A stretch of 64,000 nucleotides of DNA from DATFTE01 sp963802575 (GTDB lineage: Bacteria > Acidobacteriota > Terriglobia > Terriglobales > Acidobacteriaceae). Shown here one piece after another: positions 27,432 to 36,587 of the stretch. The stretch lies in NCBI GenBank assembly GCA_963802575.1, contig CAWDJF010000002.1, positions 1 through 64,000 of the forward strand, read 5' to 3'. The notes beneath the pieces are model-generated. The model did not search any database, had not been told where the DNA came from, and saw only the letters and a list, made by a program, of their open reading frames with translations. The position numbers and the translations under genes are program-made. Positions within the stretch are counted from its first letter, which is position 1. Every line of letters begins with the position of its first letter.

Positions 27432-28232
27432 TTATGCCGCCAACTTCTGTGGTACAGCGGCTTCTGGCGTCGCCTTTGCCGCCATATATCCCTTGGCCGC
27501 GATGCCCGCGAAATACAAGCTTGCCAGCAACCCGAGATATGTCCCCATGCCCAGTGAAATCGCCTTCATCACTTCTTCCTGCATCTGGTTTTGCAAGTCT
27601 CCGTAGGCACCGCTCGCCCCGCCGCCCATCGCACTCGTCAGGCTGCTGCGCGCCATGATCCCCACGATCACCATGAACACCAGCGGCAGCAATCCGCCTA
27701 GCACGGCCCGCTTGTCTTTCCAGAAGAAATGCACGAACGGTCCCGCGATCGCGATCACCGCCAAGAAGCCATAAATCCCCGCGCTCGGATGCCCGTTGCG
27801 TTCCATTGCTTCCATCGCGTTGTTGGTATTCAGGAAGCCCAGAATCTGCCAGAAGCTGAAATCCATCTTCCCGAAGGGAAGCTGAATGGAAGCCGCGGTT
27901 AGCCAAACCCAGGAAAGAAACAGCACCGCGCCCGCTACCAGGTTCGGCATCCCTACCTTGGCCACGATGCGCCCGAAAAGCTCTCCGCCCTTGTTCTTGG
28001 TCGCGTCCAATGCCAGCGCCGCCTGCTCTTTCGCAAGCTGCGCATCTGAAACCGCCGTAATCCCGGTAATATTTCCGGTCGCATCGAACTCAACATCCAC
28101 CGCCAACCCCGGCTTTGCCGGAACTTCAGACTTCCAGACTCCTTCCAGACCAAAGGGATACTGCTGCCCTTCCACCATCAGCAGCCCTGGCCCCGCGTAC
28201 GGATCGCGCAATACCTTTCCTCGCTTGGTCAT
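27432..28232 (-). CDS. Four-helix membrane protein of unknown function
   Basis: 266 residues. An N-terminal cytosolic beta-rich part (YAGPGLLMVEGQQYPFGLEG) is followed by four hydrophobic helices: VAGAVLFLSWVWLTAA, GFLAVIAIAGPFVHFF, GGLLPLVFMVIVGIMA and GTYLGLLASLYFAGIAA. The layout resembles uncharacterised Acidobacteriota membrane proteins; no catalytic motif visible. Divergent from the sigma-factor gene, with about 157 bp of shared upstream region. Confidence 0.65.
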   Translation of the reverse strand: MTKRGKVLRDPYAGPGLLMVEGQQYPFGLEGVWKSEVPAKPGLAVDVEFDATGNITGITAVSDAQLAKEQAALALDATKNKGGELFGRIVAKVGMPNLVAGAVLFLSWVWLTAASIQLPFGKMDFSFWQILGFLNTNNAMEAMERNGHPSAGIYGFLAVIAIAGPFVHFFWKDKRAVLGGLLPLVFMVIVGIMARSSLTSAMGGGASGAYGDLQNQMQEEVMKAISLGMGTYLGLLASLYFAGIAAKGYMAAKATPEAAVPQKLAA

Positions 28233-28389
28233 CTTTCTTCCCTCTCAATCGTGTGAAGTTTGCGAATCGTTCCTGTTGTGCCCCGCCATCCGGAGTGTTA
28301 GCATTCCCCCGTTCTCGGATCGCTTGCCGAGACCGGCCCAGGTACTAGCCCTCCACCCCGCATTGCGCAAGTACGCAGGAAAAACCGTC

Positions 28390-28965
28390 ATGTCGTTGGA
28401 GAATTCTGCGAGGCCACACTCAGGGGATGGAGCCACCACGCCCGAACAACGCCGGGCGCTCGACGAGCTTTTCAGCCTCACTTACGAAGAACTGCGCCGC
28501 CTGGCTTCCTCTGTGCGGCGTGGCGATCCCAGCGCTACCCTCACGCCTACTGTCCTGGTCAACGAAGCTTGGTTGAAGCTCTCCAACTCACCGGAACTTG
28601 GCTCGGCGTCCCGCCTGCATTTCAAGCGCATCGCCGCCCGCGCCATGCGGCAGCTGTTGATCGAATCCGCGCGACGCCGTCATTCCAGCAAACGCGGCGG
28701 TGACGACGATGTCACCGTCATCACCTATGACGAGACGATGCTGCCGGTAACCACCTGTGGGAAGGAACTGCTGGCGCTCGACGCCGCCCTCGACGAGTTG
28801 GCGCGCATCGAGCCGCGTCAAGCATTGATGGTGGAAAGCCGCTTCTTCGGCGGACTCGACGTCACCGAAACCGCCACTCTTCTCGGCGTCTCCGAAGCCA
28901 CCATCCTCCGCGATTGGCGCGCTGCCAAAGCCTGGCTCGCCCAAGCGCTCCGTCACGCAAAATGA
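28390..28965 (+). CDS. ECF-type RNA polymerase sigma factor
   Basis: 191 residues from ATG 28390 (MSLENSARPHSGDG); longer in-frame reading runs antisense to the previous gene. Region 2: ELFSLTYEELRRLASSVRRG, with HFKRIAARAMRQLLIESARR; region 4: ARIEPRQALMVESRFFGGLD and VSEATILRDWRAAKAWLAQ. This is the acidobacterial/planctomycete subtype usually coupled to a protein kinase. The stop overlaps the kinase ATG (ATGA), so kinase and sigma factor are one unit; phosphorylation may control the factor. Confidence 0.88.
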   Translation: MSLENSARPHSGDGATTPEQRRALDELFSLTYEELRRLASSVRRGDPSATLTPTVLVNEAWLKLSNSPELGSASRLHFKRIAARAMRQLLIESARRRHSSKRGGDDDVTVITYDETMLPVTTCGKELLALDAALDELARIEPRQALMVESRFFGGLDVTETATLLGVSEATILRDWRAAKAWLAQALRHAK

Positions 28966-31628
28966 CTACCCCAATGGACACCACGCGCTGGCAGCGGATC
29001 CAGACGCTCTTCCACGAGGCTGCCGACCTTCCTGCCACCGAGCGACAGCCGTTCCTTCAGGCCGCTTGCGGGGATGATGACAAGCTCATCACGGAAGTCA
29101 CAGCCATGCTCGACGCTGACGATCAGGGCGGATCACTGCTCGACCGCGACATGGCCCAAGTCGCGCATCAGATGCTCGCCGGCGCAGATCCTGCTTCCGG
29201 CGGCAAAGAGTTTGGTCCCTACACGCTGAAGAGAATTCTCGGCGAGGGCGGCATGGGCGTCGTCTATCTCGCCGAGCGCAAAGACCTCGGCAACGAGGTC
29301 GCCATCAAGATTCTGCGCGACGCCTGGTTATCCCCCGCTCGCCGCGAGCGCTTCGCCAGCGAACAACGCCTGCTCGCACAGCTGAATCATCCGTCAATTG
29401 CCCGCCTCTATGACGCTGACACCCTTCCTGACGGCACTCCCTGGTTTGTCATGGAGTATGTCGAAGGACTCCCGCTCACGGACTACTGCCAGCAGCACAA
29501 ATGCTCCATCACACGGCGCTTGCAGCTCTTTCGCCAGGTCTGCGAAGCGGTGCAGTACGCCCACGCTCATGCTGTCATTCATCGTGACTTGAAACCGTCG
29601 AATATTTTTGTGAAGTCGGAGGGCAGCGTGCGCCTGCTCGACTTCGGCATTGCCAAGCAACTCGAAAGCCTCGACACTCCCGTCAACCAGACGCTTACCA
29701 TCATGCGTCTGATGACTCCCGCCTACGCCGCTCCCGAGCAGATTCGCGGCGAGAGCCTCGGAGTTCACACCGATGTCTATTCGCTCGGCGTCATTCTCTT
29801 TCAGTTGCTGACCAACCGCCTCCCGTTCGACCTCACCAATCTCACTCCTGGCGAAGCCGCCAGCATCGTCGCCGAGCACGAACCGGGCAAGCCTTCGTCC
29901 GCCGCCGAAGACTCGCAGCGCTTGGAAATCAGCGAAAACTCCTGGGCCGATCTCGATGTGCTCTGCCTCACGTCAATGCACAAGGATCCGCAACGCCGCT
30001 ACAGGTCGGCGGAAGCGTTGATTCGCGACATCGATCACTACTTAGCAGGGGAGCCGCTCGAAGCTCGTCCCGACAGCCTGCGCTACCGCGCCGCGAAATT
30101 CGTTCGCCGCAATCGACGCGCTGTCATCAGCACCGCGCTGGTCTTCGCAGTGCTCCTCGGACTGATCACTTTCTTCACCTTGCGCCTCGCCAAGGCGCGC
30201 GACACCGCTCTCGCCGAAGCTGCCCAGACGCAACGCATTCAGCAGTTCATGACCAATTTGTTTCAAGGAGGAGACGAAGCTGCCGGACCCGCCGACAATC
30301 TTCGCGTCGTCACCCTTCTCGATCGCGGCGTGCAGCAGGCGCAATCCCTCAGCAGCGATCCCAAAATCCAGGCCGAGCTGTACCAGAATCTCGGAGCTAT
30401 CTACCAAAAGCTTGGCAAATACGATCAGGCCGACACGTTATTGCGCCAGGCCCTCGAGCAGCGCAAACATCTTTACGGAAATGACAGCCCCGAAGTCGCT
30501 GAAAGCCTCACCGCACTTGGCTTGCTGCGTCTGGATCAGGCGCATTTGGATGACGCCGAGCAACTCACCCGTCAGGGACTAGAAATGGCCAAGCGCGATC
30601 TCCCGCCCGATCATCCCGCCATCGCCAAGGCGAACCTGGCTTACGGAACCGTACTCGCGCAACGCGGGTCGTACGATCAAGCCATTCAGGTGCTGAACGA
30701 AGCGGTGCGGTTCGAATCCGCTCCAGGCGCGGCGCCCACCGATCTCGCCGCCAGTCTCGATGCCCTCGCCGCCGCTCAATATTCGGCGGGACACTACGAC
30801 CTCTCGAACGCGCTCTACCACCGTCTTCTCGATATGCACCGCACACTGTATGGTGAGCGTCATCCTCTCGTAGCCGATGATCTGGGAAACCTCGCGTCCA
30901 TTCAGCAGGACCTCGGCTACTACAGCGAAGCGGAAAAGTTTGACCGCGAAGCGCTCGCTATTACCGAGGAATATTACGGAAGGGACCATCCCAAAACCGC
31001 CACCGATCTCACTATGCTCGGCCGCTCTCTCGAAAATCAAAACAAGTTCGACGAGTCAGAAAAATATCTGCACCAGGCGCTCGCCATCCAGGAACGCGTT
31101 TACGGACCGGTCCATCCTTCCATCGCTGATACCCTCAACGAACTCGCCAATGACGCTTCCATGCGCAATCACCTCGATGAAGCCGAAGCCCAGTTTCAGC
31201 GCGTCGTTGACATTTACCGCTCAATCTACGGCGATCATCACTACCTGGTCGCGATCGCGCTCTCGAATGTAGGGAGCATTCACAACGACAAGAAGGACTA
31301 CGCCGGAGCCGAAGCGATCTTCCGCGACACGATCCGCCGCTTGACCGAAACTCTCTCTGCTGACAACGTGAACACCGGGATCGCACAGATTAAACTCGGC
31401 CGGGCGCTGCTCCGCCAAAGCAAATTCGAAGAAGCACAGGCCGCCACCCTCGCCGGATACAACGTTCTTATCAAGCAATCGAGCCCTGAAACCAGCTTTG
31501 TCCGAGCCGCACGAAAAGACCTAGTGACAGATTATGAAGGGTTGAAGGAACCAGAAAAGGCGGCAAGATTCCGCGCAGAAATGGCCGCGGCCGAGGCCAA
31601 AGCAGCAGAAACAACAAACAAGAAGTAG
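28962..31628 (+). CDS. Membrane Ser/Thr protein kinase with TPR sensor domain
   Basis: 888 residues from ATG 28962. A helical N-terminal part (residues 1-85) precedes the PknB-like kinase: GEGGMGVVYLAE (about 90), AIKIL Lys, VIHRDLKPSNIF (about 205), LLDFGIAK, APEQIRGE. A single transmembrane helix follows (about 386-409, ALVFAVLLGLITFFTL), then an extracytoplasmic run of tetratricopeptide repeats to the end (LGKYDQADTLLRQALEQRKH, and similar units about every 42 residues). All catalytic residues are present. It is translated with the upstream sigma factor. Confidence 0.9.
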   Translation: MTTPMDTTRWQRIQTLFHEAADLPATERQPFLQAACGDDDKLITEVTAMLDADDQGGSLLDRDMAQVAHQMLAGADPASGGKEFGPYTLKRILGEGGMGVVYLAERKDLGNEVAIKILRDAWLSPARRERFASEQRLLAQLNHPSIARLYDADTLPDGTPWFVMEYVEGLPLTDYCQQHKCSITRRLQLFRQVCEAVQYAHAHAVIHRDLKPSNIFVKSEGSVRLLDFGIAKQLESLDTPVNQTLTIMRLMTPAYAAPEQIRGESLGVHTDVYSLGVILFQLLTNRLPFDLTNLTPGEAASIVAEHEPGKPSSAAEDSQRLEISENSWADLDVLCLTSMHKDPQRRYRSAEALIRDIDHYLAGEPLEARPDSLRYRAAKFVRRNRRAVISTALVFAVLLGLITFFTLRLAKARDTALAEAAQTQRIQQFMTNLFQGGDEAAGPADNLRVVTLLDRGVQQAQSLSSDPKIQAELYQNLGAIYQKLGKYDQADTLLRQALEQRKHLYGNDSPEVAESLTALGLLRLDQAHLDDAEQLTRQGLEMAKRDLPPDHPAIAKANLAYGTVLAQRGSYDQAIQVLNEAVRFESAPGAAPTDLAASLDALAAAQYSAGHYDLSNALYHRLLDMHRTLYGERHPLVADDLGNLASIQQDLGYYSEAEKFDREALAITEEYYGRDHPKTATDLTMLGRSLENQNKFDESEKYLHQALAIQERVYGPVHPSIADTLNELANDASMRNHLDEAEAQFQRVVDIYRSIYGDHHYLVAIALSNVGSIHNDKKDYAGAEAIFRDTIRRLTETLSADNVNTGIAQIKLGRALLRQSKFEEAQAATLAGYNVLIKQSSPETSFVRAARKDLVTDYEGLKEPEKAARFRAEMAAAEAKAAETTNKK

Positions 31629-31698
31629 CCGGATTACGGCGCAGAAATATAGATACACAAACAATAGAAAGTTCCCTCTGTCTCTGTGGAGAATGTTC

Positions 31699-32460
31699 TT
31701 AGTGCAGTGACTGCGCCAAACTATCCAGATTCTGGGGGCGCACAAGAATCACTCCGCCGCGCGGGCTATCGATATCGGCAATCAGGAAAAACGAAATCGA
31801 CACCACTAGCGGCAGCACCAGAAACAGAAACCGATGCGACCCCGCATTCCGCCCTCCGTAGCCAATCAGTAGATTGCAGCAGATCCCGATCAAGATCATC
31901 AAACCCCACGCCGACACCGGGATGCGATTCCACCACGCCGCCTGCGTATAACCTTGCGAGTTCAAGACATCGTTCATCCCTGAAAGCGTGAGAGCCAAAA
32001 CGGGCGTAGGCTGCGCCGCTGCCGGAGCGCGCACCGCCGACCACAAATCGTTTTGTATTTGCGACGTGGTAGCGTTGATCTTCTCTAACTCCTCATCGTC
32101 TCGAGTCTCGTAATACCGAATTCGCTGCCTTAGATAGCTCTTTAGCAACTCACGAACTCGCGCCCCATCCGCCGTAGGCAACAAGTCCGCCCTGACATAT
32201 TCCGTGCCAATCGCATTGGCCTCGGCTTCCTCGTAATTTTTGCGCTGGTCGTAGCGGCTGATCGCCATCGAAAAGGTGAATCCGATGATCAGGCCGAGCA
32301 GGGTCAACGTGGCAGCCACGATCATGCTAAAATCGTCGCGCTCCTCGTCCTCCATCTTCTTCCGCCGCTGGCTCAGCGCCAATCCGACCCGCGCCGCTAG
32401 CCACAACGCAATCAGTGCGAAAATGAAAACGACTGCCGGGAAGTTCATCATCTTACTCAT
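31699..32460 (-). CDS. DUF4239/bestrophin-like membrane protein
   Basis: 253 residues with paired helices at each end: AVVFIFALIALWLAARVGLA and VAATLTLLGLIIGFTFSMAI near the N-terminus; WGLMILIGICCNLLIGYG and FLVLPLVVSISFFLIADID near the C-terminus. Between them a soluble helical segment begins RYDQRKNYEEAEANAIGTEY, typical of the DUF4239 bestrophin-like group. Ion-channel function is suggested for the family, not shown. Convergent with the kinase gene. Confidence 0.8.
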   Translation of the reverse strand: MSKMMNFPAVVFIFALIALWLAARVGLALSQRRKKMEDEERDDFSMIVAATLTLLGLIIGFTFSMAISRYDQRKNYEEAEANAIGTEYVRADLLPTADGARVRELLKSYLRQRIRYYETRDDEELEKINATTSQIQNDLWSAVRAPAAAQPTPVLALTLSGMNDVLNSQGYTQAAWWNRIPVSAWGLMILIGICCNLLIGYGGRNAGSHRFLFLVLPLVVSISFFLIADIDSPRGGVILVRPQNLDSLAQSLH

Positions 32461-32690
32461 ACGGCCACCCTTCTCTCATTGATCGAAAGAATCTTACCAG
32501 CCCTCGGCGAACGACAGTACCTCGCCTCAACTGGGCCCAGCGGAACGGGCCGTCCCTAGCCTGATTCGGGCCGTGACCGTGTATAATCGCGGGCAACTTT
32601 GAGGGGACCGAGGCCGCGTCAACTTCGCTGGCATGGCGCACCAGGCCGAAACCGCATCCAGGATTGCGAACACCCCGACCAGGAGATCAC

Positions 32691-34454
32691 TTGAAATACT
32701 CAACGAAAATGCACTTCCTCTGTCCCTCTCGCCAGGTAGCTTTCGTGCGGGGTATCGCGATTCTCTTTCTGCTGATCGCTGCGGTCTCGAGCCATACCGC
32801 CTCCGCACAGACTACTGGATTCACCGGCATCTTCGGCGGTGGGCCCTTTTATAAAAACGCGTCCGCCAACATCGCGGAAATCGAGCATTCCGGCTTCACC
32901 GAAGCCATCGTCTGGAGCGTCGAGGTCAACAGTGCCGGCGACCTGAATTTCAACGGAGAATTCCCACTCACCTCGGGCGGCGTCTATATCGGCGATCAGA
33001 CGCATTCCGATTTTGCTTCGAACATGGCGCTGCTGAAGCAAGGCACGGTCAAGCGTGTCACGTTTAGTGTCGGATCCTCGAACATCGGAGACTGGCAAGA
33101 TATCACCGCGCTGGTTCAATCGCAGGGTACCGGCACAAACAGCATCCTTTATAAGGACTTCGCCGCTCTGAAAGCGGCCATCCCCGCTCTTGACGCCATC
33201 GACTTCGACGATGAGAACAGCTTCAACTCTCCCACAACGATTGCCTTCGGCGTCATGCTCGGCAAACTCGGATACAAGGTCGAGCCAGATCCATTCGACA
33301 ACAGCAGTTATTGGACCAACATCGTCGCGCAGATCAACACGCAAGCTCCGGGCACATCCGACGGCGTCCACCTGCAAGCCTACGCAGGCGGCAGCGGAAA
33401 CAATCCCTGCGTGGGATGGAACTTCGGCACGGTTCCCGTCTTTCCCGGTCTGTGGGATCTGAACGATACGCCCGCTCAGGTGCAAACCATCATGAGCGGC
33501 TGGCATGCGCAATGCGGCATTACTGGCGGATTCATGTGGCTCTACGACGACTTCGTCGGCAATGGCCTCGCCGCACAATACGCCGCCGCCATCAACAACG
33601 CAGTCGCCAGCAGCGGCTTCACTCTCTCCGGACCCGCAAATGTCTTCTTGAATCAAAATTCCAGCACGAACGCCGTTATCACCATCACCCCGTTCGGAGG
33701 CTTCACCGGTCAGGTCACGCTGAGCTTGTCGACCTTGCCGAAAGGCGTTCAATCGAAGATCCAGGTGAACGGCAACCAACAGAAAATTCTGCTGAAAGCT
33801 TCTCCGTCGGCGACCACTGGATTCACCACGGTCACTGTAACCGGCACTTCCGGCACCATCACGGAAACTTTCAACTTCACGCTGGCGGTAAGTGCAGCCG
33901 TGGGCACTACGGGGAAAGGCACGCCAGTCGATCTAACTTCGGAGTACAGTCTGTTCGGCATCTATACCGACGGGTCGACTTACACCACCGGCGGCCTAGA
34001 TGGCGACGGGTATTCCTATTCGTCGAACCTGCTCACCCCGTCGCGCGTCTTCAACGGCGTTCTTCTCGACGTCGGGCCTGCCAATTCAGCCGACGCAGTC
34101 GCCTGCAGCGGCCAGGTCGTAACCCTGCCCGCGGGACAGTTCTCGAGCCTGATGCTGTTGGCCACCGGCATCCAGGGCAATCAAACCGCGCAAACCTTCA
34201 CGGTGACTTACACCGATGGAACCAGCTCGAAGTTCACGCAAAACTTTAGCGACTGGTTCACGCCGCAGAAATATCCTCACGAATCCGAGGGCGTCGCCAT
34301 GGCCTACCGGAATTTCGACAACGGCACCAAAGACCAGCGCACCTTCAACCTCTATGCCTACCGCTTCGCTCTGAATTCGGCGAAGACAGTGCAAAGCGTA
34401 ACGTTACCCAACGATGCTGATGTCGCGGTCCTGGCAGCAACGGTGGTTCCGTAA
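32691..34454 (+). CDS. Secreted glycosidase-like protein with Ig-like domain
   Basis: About 587 residues from TTG 32691 with GGAG just upstream. Signal peptide GIAILFLLIAAVSSHTASAQ. The N-terminal 280 residues look like a TIM barrel with LDAIDFDDENSFNSP and GGFMWLYDDF, reminiscent of GH18-like chitinase folds, although the exact DxxDxDxE motif is altered to DFDDENSF. An Ig-like domain (PFGGFTGQVTLSLSTLPKGV) and a C-terminal beta-sandwich (TDGSTYTTGGLDGDGYSYSS) follow. Exported; substrate uncertain. Bases 32461-32690 hold no gene. Confidence 0.65.
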   Translation: MKYSTKMHFLCPSRQVAFVRGIAILFLLIAAVSSHTASAQTTGFTGIFGGGPFYKNASANIAEIEHSGFTEAIVWSVEVNSAGDLNFNGEFPLTSGGVYIGDQTHSDFASNMALLKQGTVKRVTFSVGSSNIGDWQDITALVQSQGTGTNSILYKDFAALKAAIPALDAIDFDDENSFNSPTTIAFGVMLGKLGYKVEPDPFDNSSYWTNIVAQINTQAPGTSDGVHLQAYAGGSGNNPCVGWNFGTVPVFPGLWDLNDTPAQVQTIMSGWHAQCGITGGFMWLYDDFVGNGLAAQYAAAINNAVASSGFTLSGPANVFLNQNSSTNAVITITPFGGFTGQVTLSLSTLPKGVQSKIQVNGNQQKILLKASPSATTGFTTVTVTGTSGTITETFNFTLAVSAAVGTTGKGTPVDLTSEYSLFGIYTDGSTYTTGGLDGDGYSYSSNLLTPSRVFNGVLLDVGPANSADAVACSGQVVTLPAGQFSSLMLLATGIQGNQTAQTFTVTYTDGTSSKFTQNFSDWFTPQKYPHESEGVAMAYRNFDNGTKDQRTFNLYAYRFALNSAKTVQSVTLPNDADVAVLAATVVP

Positions 34455-34479
34455 GCTAGGCAGTTTGCAGGCAAACAAG

Positions 34480-34516
34480 GTGCCCATTTCTCGCGAAGTT
34501 CGCGGGAAGTGGGCAC
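34480..34516 (+). terminator. Strong stem-loop after secreted glycosidase-like gene
   Basis: GTGCCCATTTCTCGCG pairs with CGCGGGAAGTGGGCAC across a 5-nt loop: 16 pairs including two G-U. It lies 26 bp after the stop at 34454 and is followed by a moderately T-rich stretch. Likely terminator, and possibly one copy of a dispersed palindromic repeat. Confidence 0.6.
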
Positions 34517-34676
34517 TTCCATTTGATTTCGGAATAATCGCCGTTTGCGTTCCGCGCCTGCAGGACGAGCACAACCCCGAACTGTCGTCGCGATCTTAAC
34601 TCCAATGCTGAGGCAGTCAATTCTTGCAGGAAGGGGTCGCCGCACGATGACATGCCCGGCTACGGTGGGCCGCGCT

Positions 34677-35333
34677 TCAACCGGCAACTGGTGCGTCATT
34701 CAGTGGCGGGTGAAGTTGCAGAAAGGCGGCAGCTGCCTCGCGTGCACGTCCTGCGATTTCGCGGGGGTTCGGTCGCTCGGCGACGCCGAGCAGCAGGCTG
34801 ACCATCAAATCGCGCCAGAGCAGCCCGGCGAACTGCTCGGCAAGTTCGGCAGGCCGGCCCGTGAGCAGTCCGGACGCCTGGGCCTCGGCCATGATTTTAC
34901 GCAGGGCGGCACGGCTTGCCTCGCGTCCTATAGAGTTGAGCGCACGCGCCACTTCGGGGGCCTGGACCGCCTCGGCGATCGCCAGTCGGAATACCGCAAT
35001 GACCGTGGGATCGCTTATTTCGCGGACGAGCTTCGTTCCGAAAGAGGCCAGCACCTGCTCTAGGCTCTCGCGATCGCGCAGCACGGGCAGGTCAGCGGGC
35101 ACGTCCAGTCGCTTGGCGCGCTCGCTGATGCAGGCGATCAGCATTTCCTGTTTGTTGCCAACCAGCGCGTACAGCTCTCGCTTCGAAACGCGCGCGCGCG
35201 TCGCGATCTCAAGCGTGCTGGCCGTTGCGTAGCCGCTCTTCATGAACGCCGCAAAGGCCGCCTCAAGGATGCGCTCGCGCACCGCGGTTTCGTCGCCTTT
35301 CTGGCGGTTTCTTGACCTCGATGCCTTGGCCAT
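34677..35333 (-). CDS. TetR family transcriptional regulator
   Basis: About 218 residues from MAKASRSRNRQKGDE (ATG 35333, GAGAGGG upstream); an extended frame to 35459 would include the operator. DNA-binding domain: RERILEAAFAAFMKSGYATA, STLEIATRARVSKRELYALV. The C-terminal ligand domain has an AefR-like pattern (PTVIAVFRLAIAEAVQAPEV). It faces a divergent gene at 35495; two GGTACC palindromes lie between the genes, so it probably represses both. Confidence 0.9.
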   Translation of the reverse strand: MAKASRSRNRQKGDETAVRERILEAAFAAFMKSGYATASTLEIATRARVSKRELYALVGNKQEMLIACISERAKRLDVPADLPVLRDRESLEQVLASFGTKLVREISDPTVIAVFRLAIAEAVQAPEVARALNSIGREASRAALRKIMAEAQASGLLTGRPAELAEQFAGLLWRDLMVSLLLGVAERPNPREIAGRAREAAAAFLQLHPPLNDAPVAG

Positions 35334-35353
35334 CACCCTCTCTTTGCCGATCC

Positions 35354-35372
35354 TGGTACCGTATCGTACCAT
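35354..35372. promoter_or_regulatory. Second GGTAC palindromic site near tetR start
   Basis: TGGTACC-GTATC-GTACCA, an imperfect copy of the operator at 35439, 21-39 bases upstream of the tetR start codon. Position suits autorepression. Confidence 0.55.
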
Positions 35373-35438
35373 CGTGAGCTCAGGGAGTTGAAGGAAATTT
35401 TCATGCTTCCTTTCTTCTGGTAAGCTACGTCTAAAGCG

Positions 35439-35460
35439 TATGGTACCCAGTGGTACCATA
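35439..35460. promoter_or_regulatory. TetR operator, perfect inverted repeat
   Basis: TATGGTACC-N4-GGTACCATA: two 9-bp arms around CAGT. It sits between divergent tetR (start 35333) and the 35495 gene, 35 bp upstream of the latter's start, so a bound repressor would cover its promoter. Confidence 0.75.
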
Positions 35461-35494
35461 GATGATTTCGTGAGGAATCAGAAGGAGCTGAACG

Positions 35495-35893
35495 ATGAAT
35501 ATTGAATTGTCCTCCCTGCTGCTGGCGTTCGCGACGGTCCTGGCGCCGATGGCGCAAGGTCAGTCCACACCGCCGCAGCCCAAGATCACCGGAGTGCTGG
35601 CGATGCTTTCACCAAAACCGGGAGTTACGGTCGCGCAAGTCATGAACATCATGCCCGCAGAAATTCGTGCGACCGTTCCTCTGTATCTCGACGGCAAGAT
35701 TCAGCAGTGGTTCACGCGCGGCGACGGCCGAGGCGTCATCTTCCTGCTGAATTGCAAAGATGTGGAGGAGGCTCGGGCCCTGCTCGAAAGCCTGCCTCTC
35801 TCGAAGGGAAACCTCATGGACGAGCAATTCATTCCGGTCGGGCCATTCTTGCCGCTCGGGATGTTGTTGAGAGATAGCCCGGCCACTAAGTGA
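35495..35893 (+). CDS. Exported small protein, muconolactone-isomerase-like fold
   Basis: 132 residues, signal peptide MNIELSSLLLAFATVLAPMA then Gln; AAGGAG lies 8-9 bases before the ATG. The mature part is a ferredoxin-like alpha/beta (GVTVAQVMNIMPAEIRATVP, GRGVIFLLNCKDVEEARALL), similar to muconolactone isomerase or YCII-type dimeric barrels. No catalytic residues can be named. First gene of the unit controlled by the GGTACC operator, with a membrane protein gene downstream. Confidence 0.65.
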   Translation: MNIELSSLLLAFATVLAPMAQGQSTPPQPKITGVLAMLSPKPGVTVAQVMNIMPAEIRATVPLYLDGKIQQWFTRGDGRGVIFLLNCKDVEEARALLESLPLSKGNLMDEQFIPVGPFLPLGMLLRDSPATK

Positions 35894-35978
35894 ACTCGGG
35901 CATCGTGATTCGCGCTCTCGATCTTGCATTCGTATGTATCTCATCCAAACGGAAATCTTCACTCTGACAGGAGGACAA

Positions 35979-36500
35979 ATGGCACCGGAAACCATCTTCA
36001 ATATTCATCTCGTTCTAGGTTATGTCGCGTGGCTGCTTTGCTTCCGCGCATACCTTCTGCCCAGGCTCAGGTCAATGGACCAGGTCGACGCGCAACGCGC
36101 CATCGCCACGCTGCACAGCTTCCGCTTCTTCGGGTTGGTCTTTATCCTTCCAGGCGTCGTCGGCACCCTGCCCGCTAGCTTCGCCACATTCGCCGCCTAT
36201 TGGGACCTGGCGACCGGGGTCTTGGCCATGCTGGCGCTGCTCACGGTGAGGATACGTCCGCTGTTCTGGTTGTTCGTAGTTGCCTTCAATCTTGTGGGAG
36301 TGATCGACCTCATCCTGGACTATTACCACGCCGTTCAGGTCGGCCTTCCTGCGATGGCGGGGCAGTTGGGCGCAACATATGCAATCCCGATCATCTATGT
36401 GCCGGTGTTGATGATTACGCACGTGGCCGCATTCTATTTGCTGCTGCGTCCTCAGCCCAAGGCAGTTCGTACCTTCGCTGGCGGTGCGGCGGCATCCTAA
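35979..36500 (+). CDS. Five-helix membrane protein of unknown function
   Basis: 173 residues from ATG 35979, preceded by AGGAGG; an in-frame start at 35934 lacks a ribosome site. Hydrophobic helices include HLVLGYVAWLLCFRAYLL, FFGLVFILPGVVGTLP, LATGVLAMLALLTV, PLFWLFVVAFNLVGVIDLIL and YVPVLMITHVAAFYLLL. Paired with the exported protein upstream in the TetR-controlled unit. Family not recognised with confidence. Confidence 0.65.
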   Translation: MAPETIFNIHLVLGYVAWLLCFRAYLLPRLRSMDQVDAQRAIATLHSFRFFGLVFILPGVVGTLPASFATFAAYWDLATGVLAMLALLTVRIRPLFWLFVVAFNLVGVIDLILDYYHAVQVGLPAMAGQLGATYAIPIIYVPVLMITHVAAFYLLLRPQPKAVRTFAGGAAAS

Positions 36501-36587
36501 AATCGCCGCCTTTGTGTTTGGGAGCGGCGAAACTAGAAGCGCGGTGCCTGTAAGGGAGTGCTACCTGATTCGAGAAATGCTAGTTGA

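Noticed and set aside
32461..32690. Possible riboswitch before the secreted glycosidase-like gene
   Set aside because: GC-rich leader with some pairing but no match to a known riboswitch consensus.
32700..33779. Minus-strand frame of 359 codons
   Set aside because: Antisense to the secreted glycosidase-like protein, which has a signal peptide and a good ribosome site.
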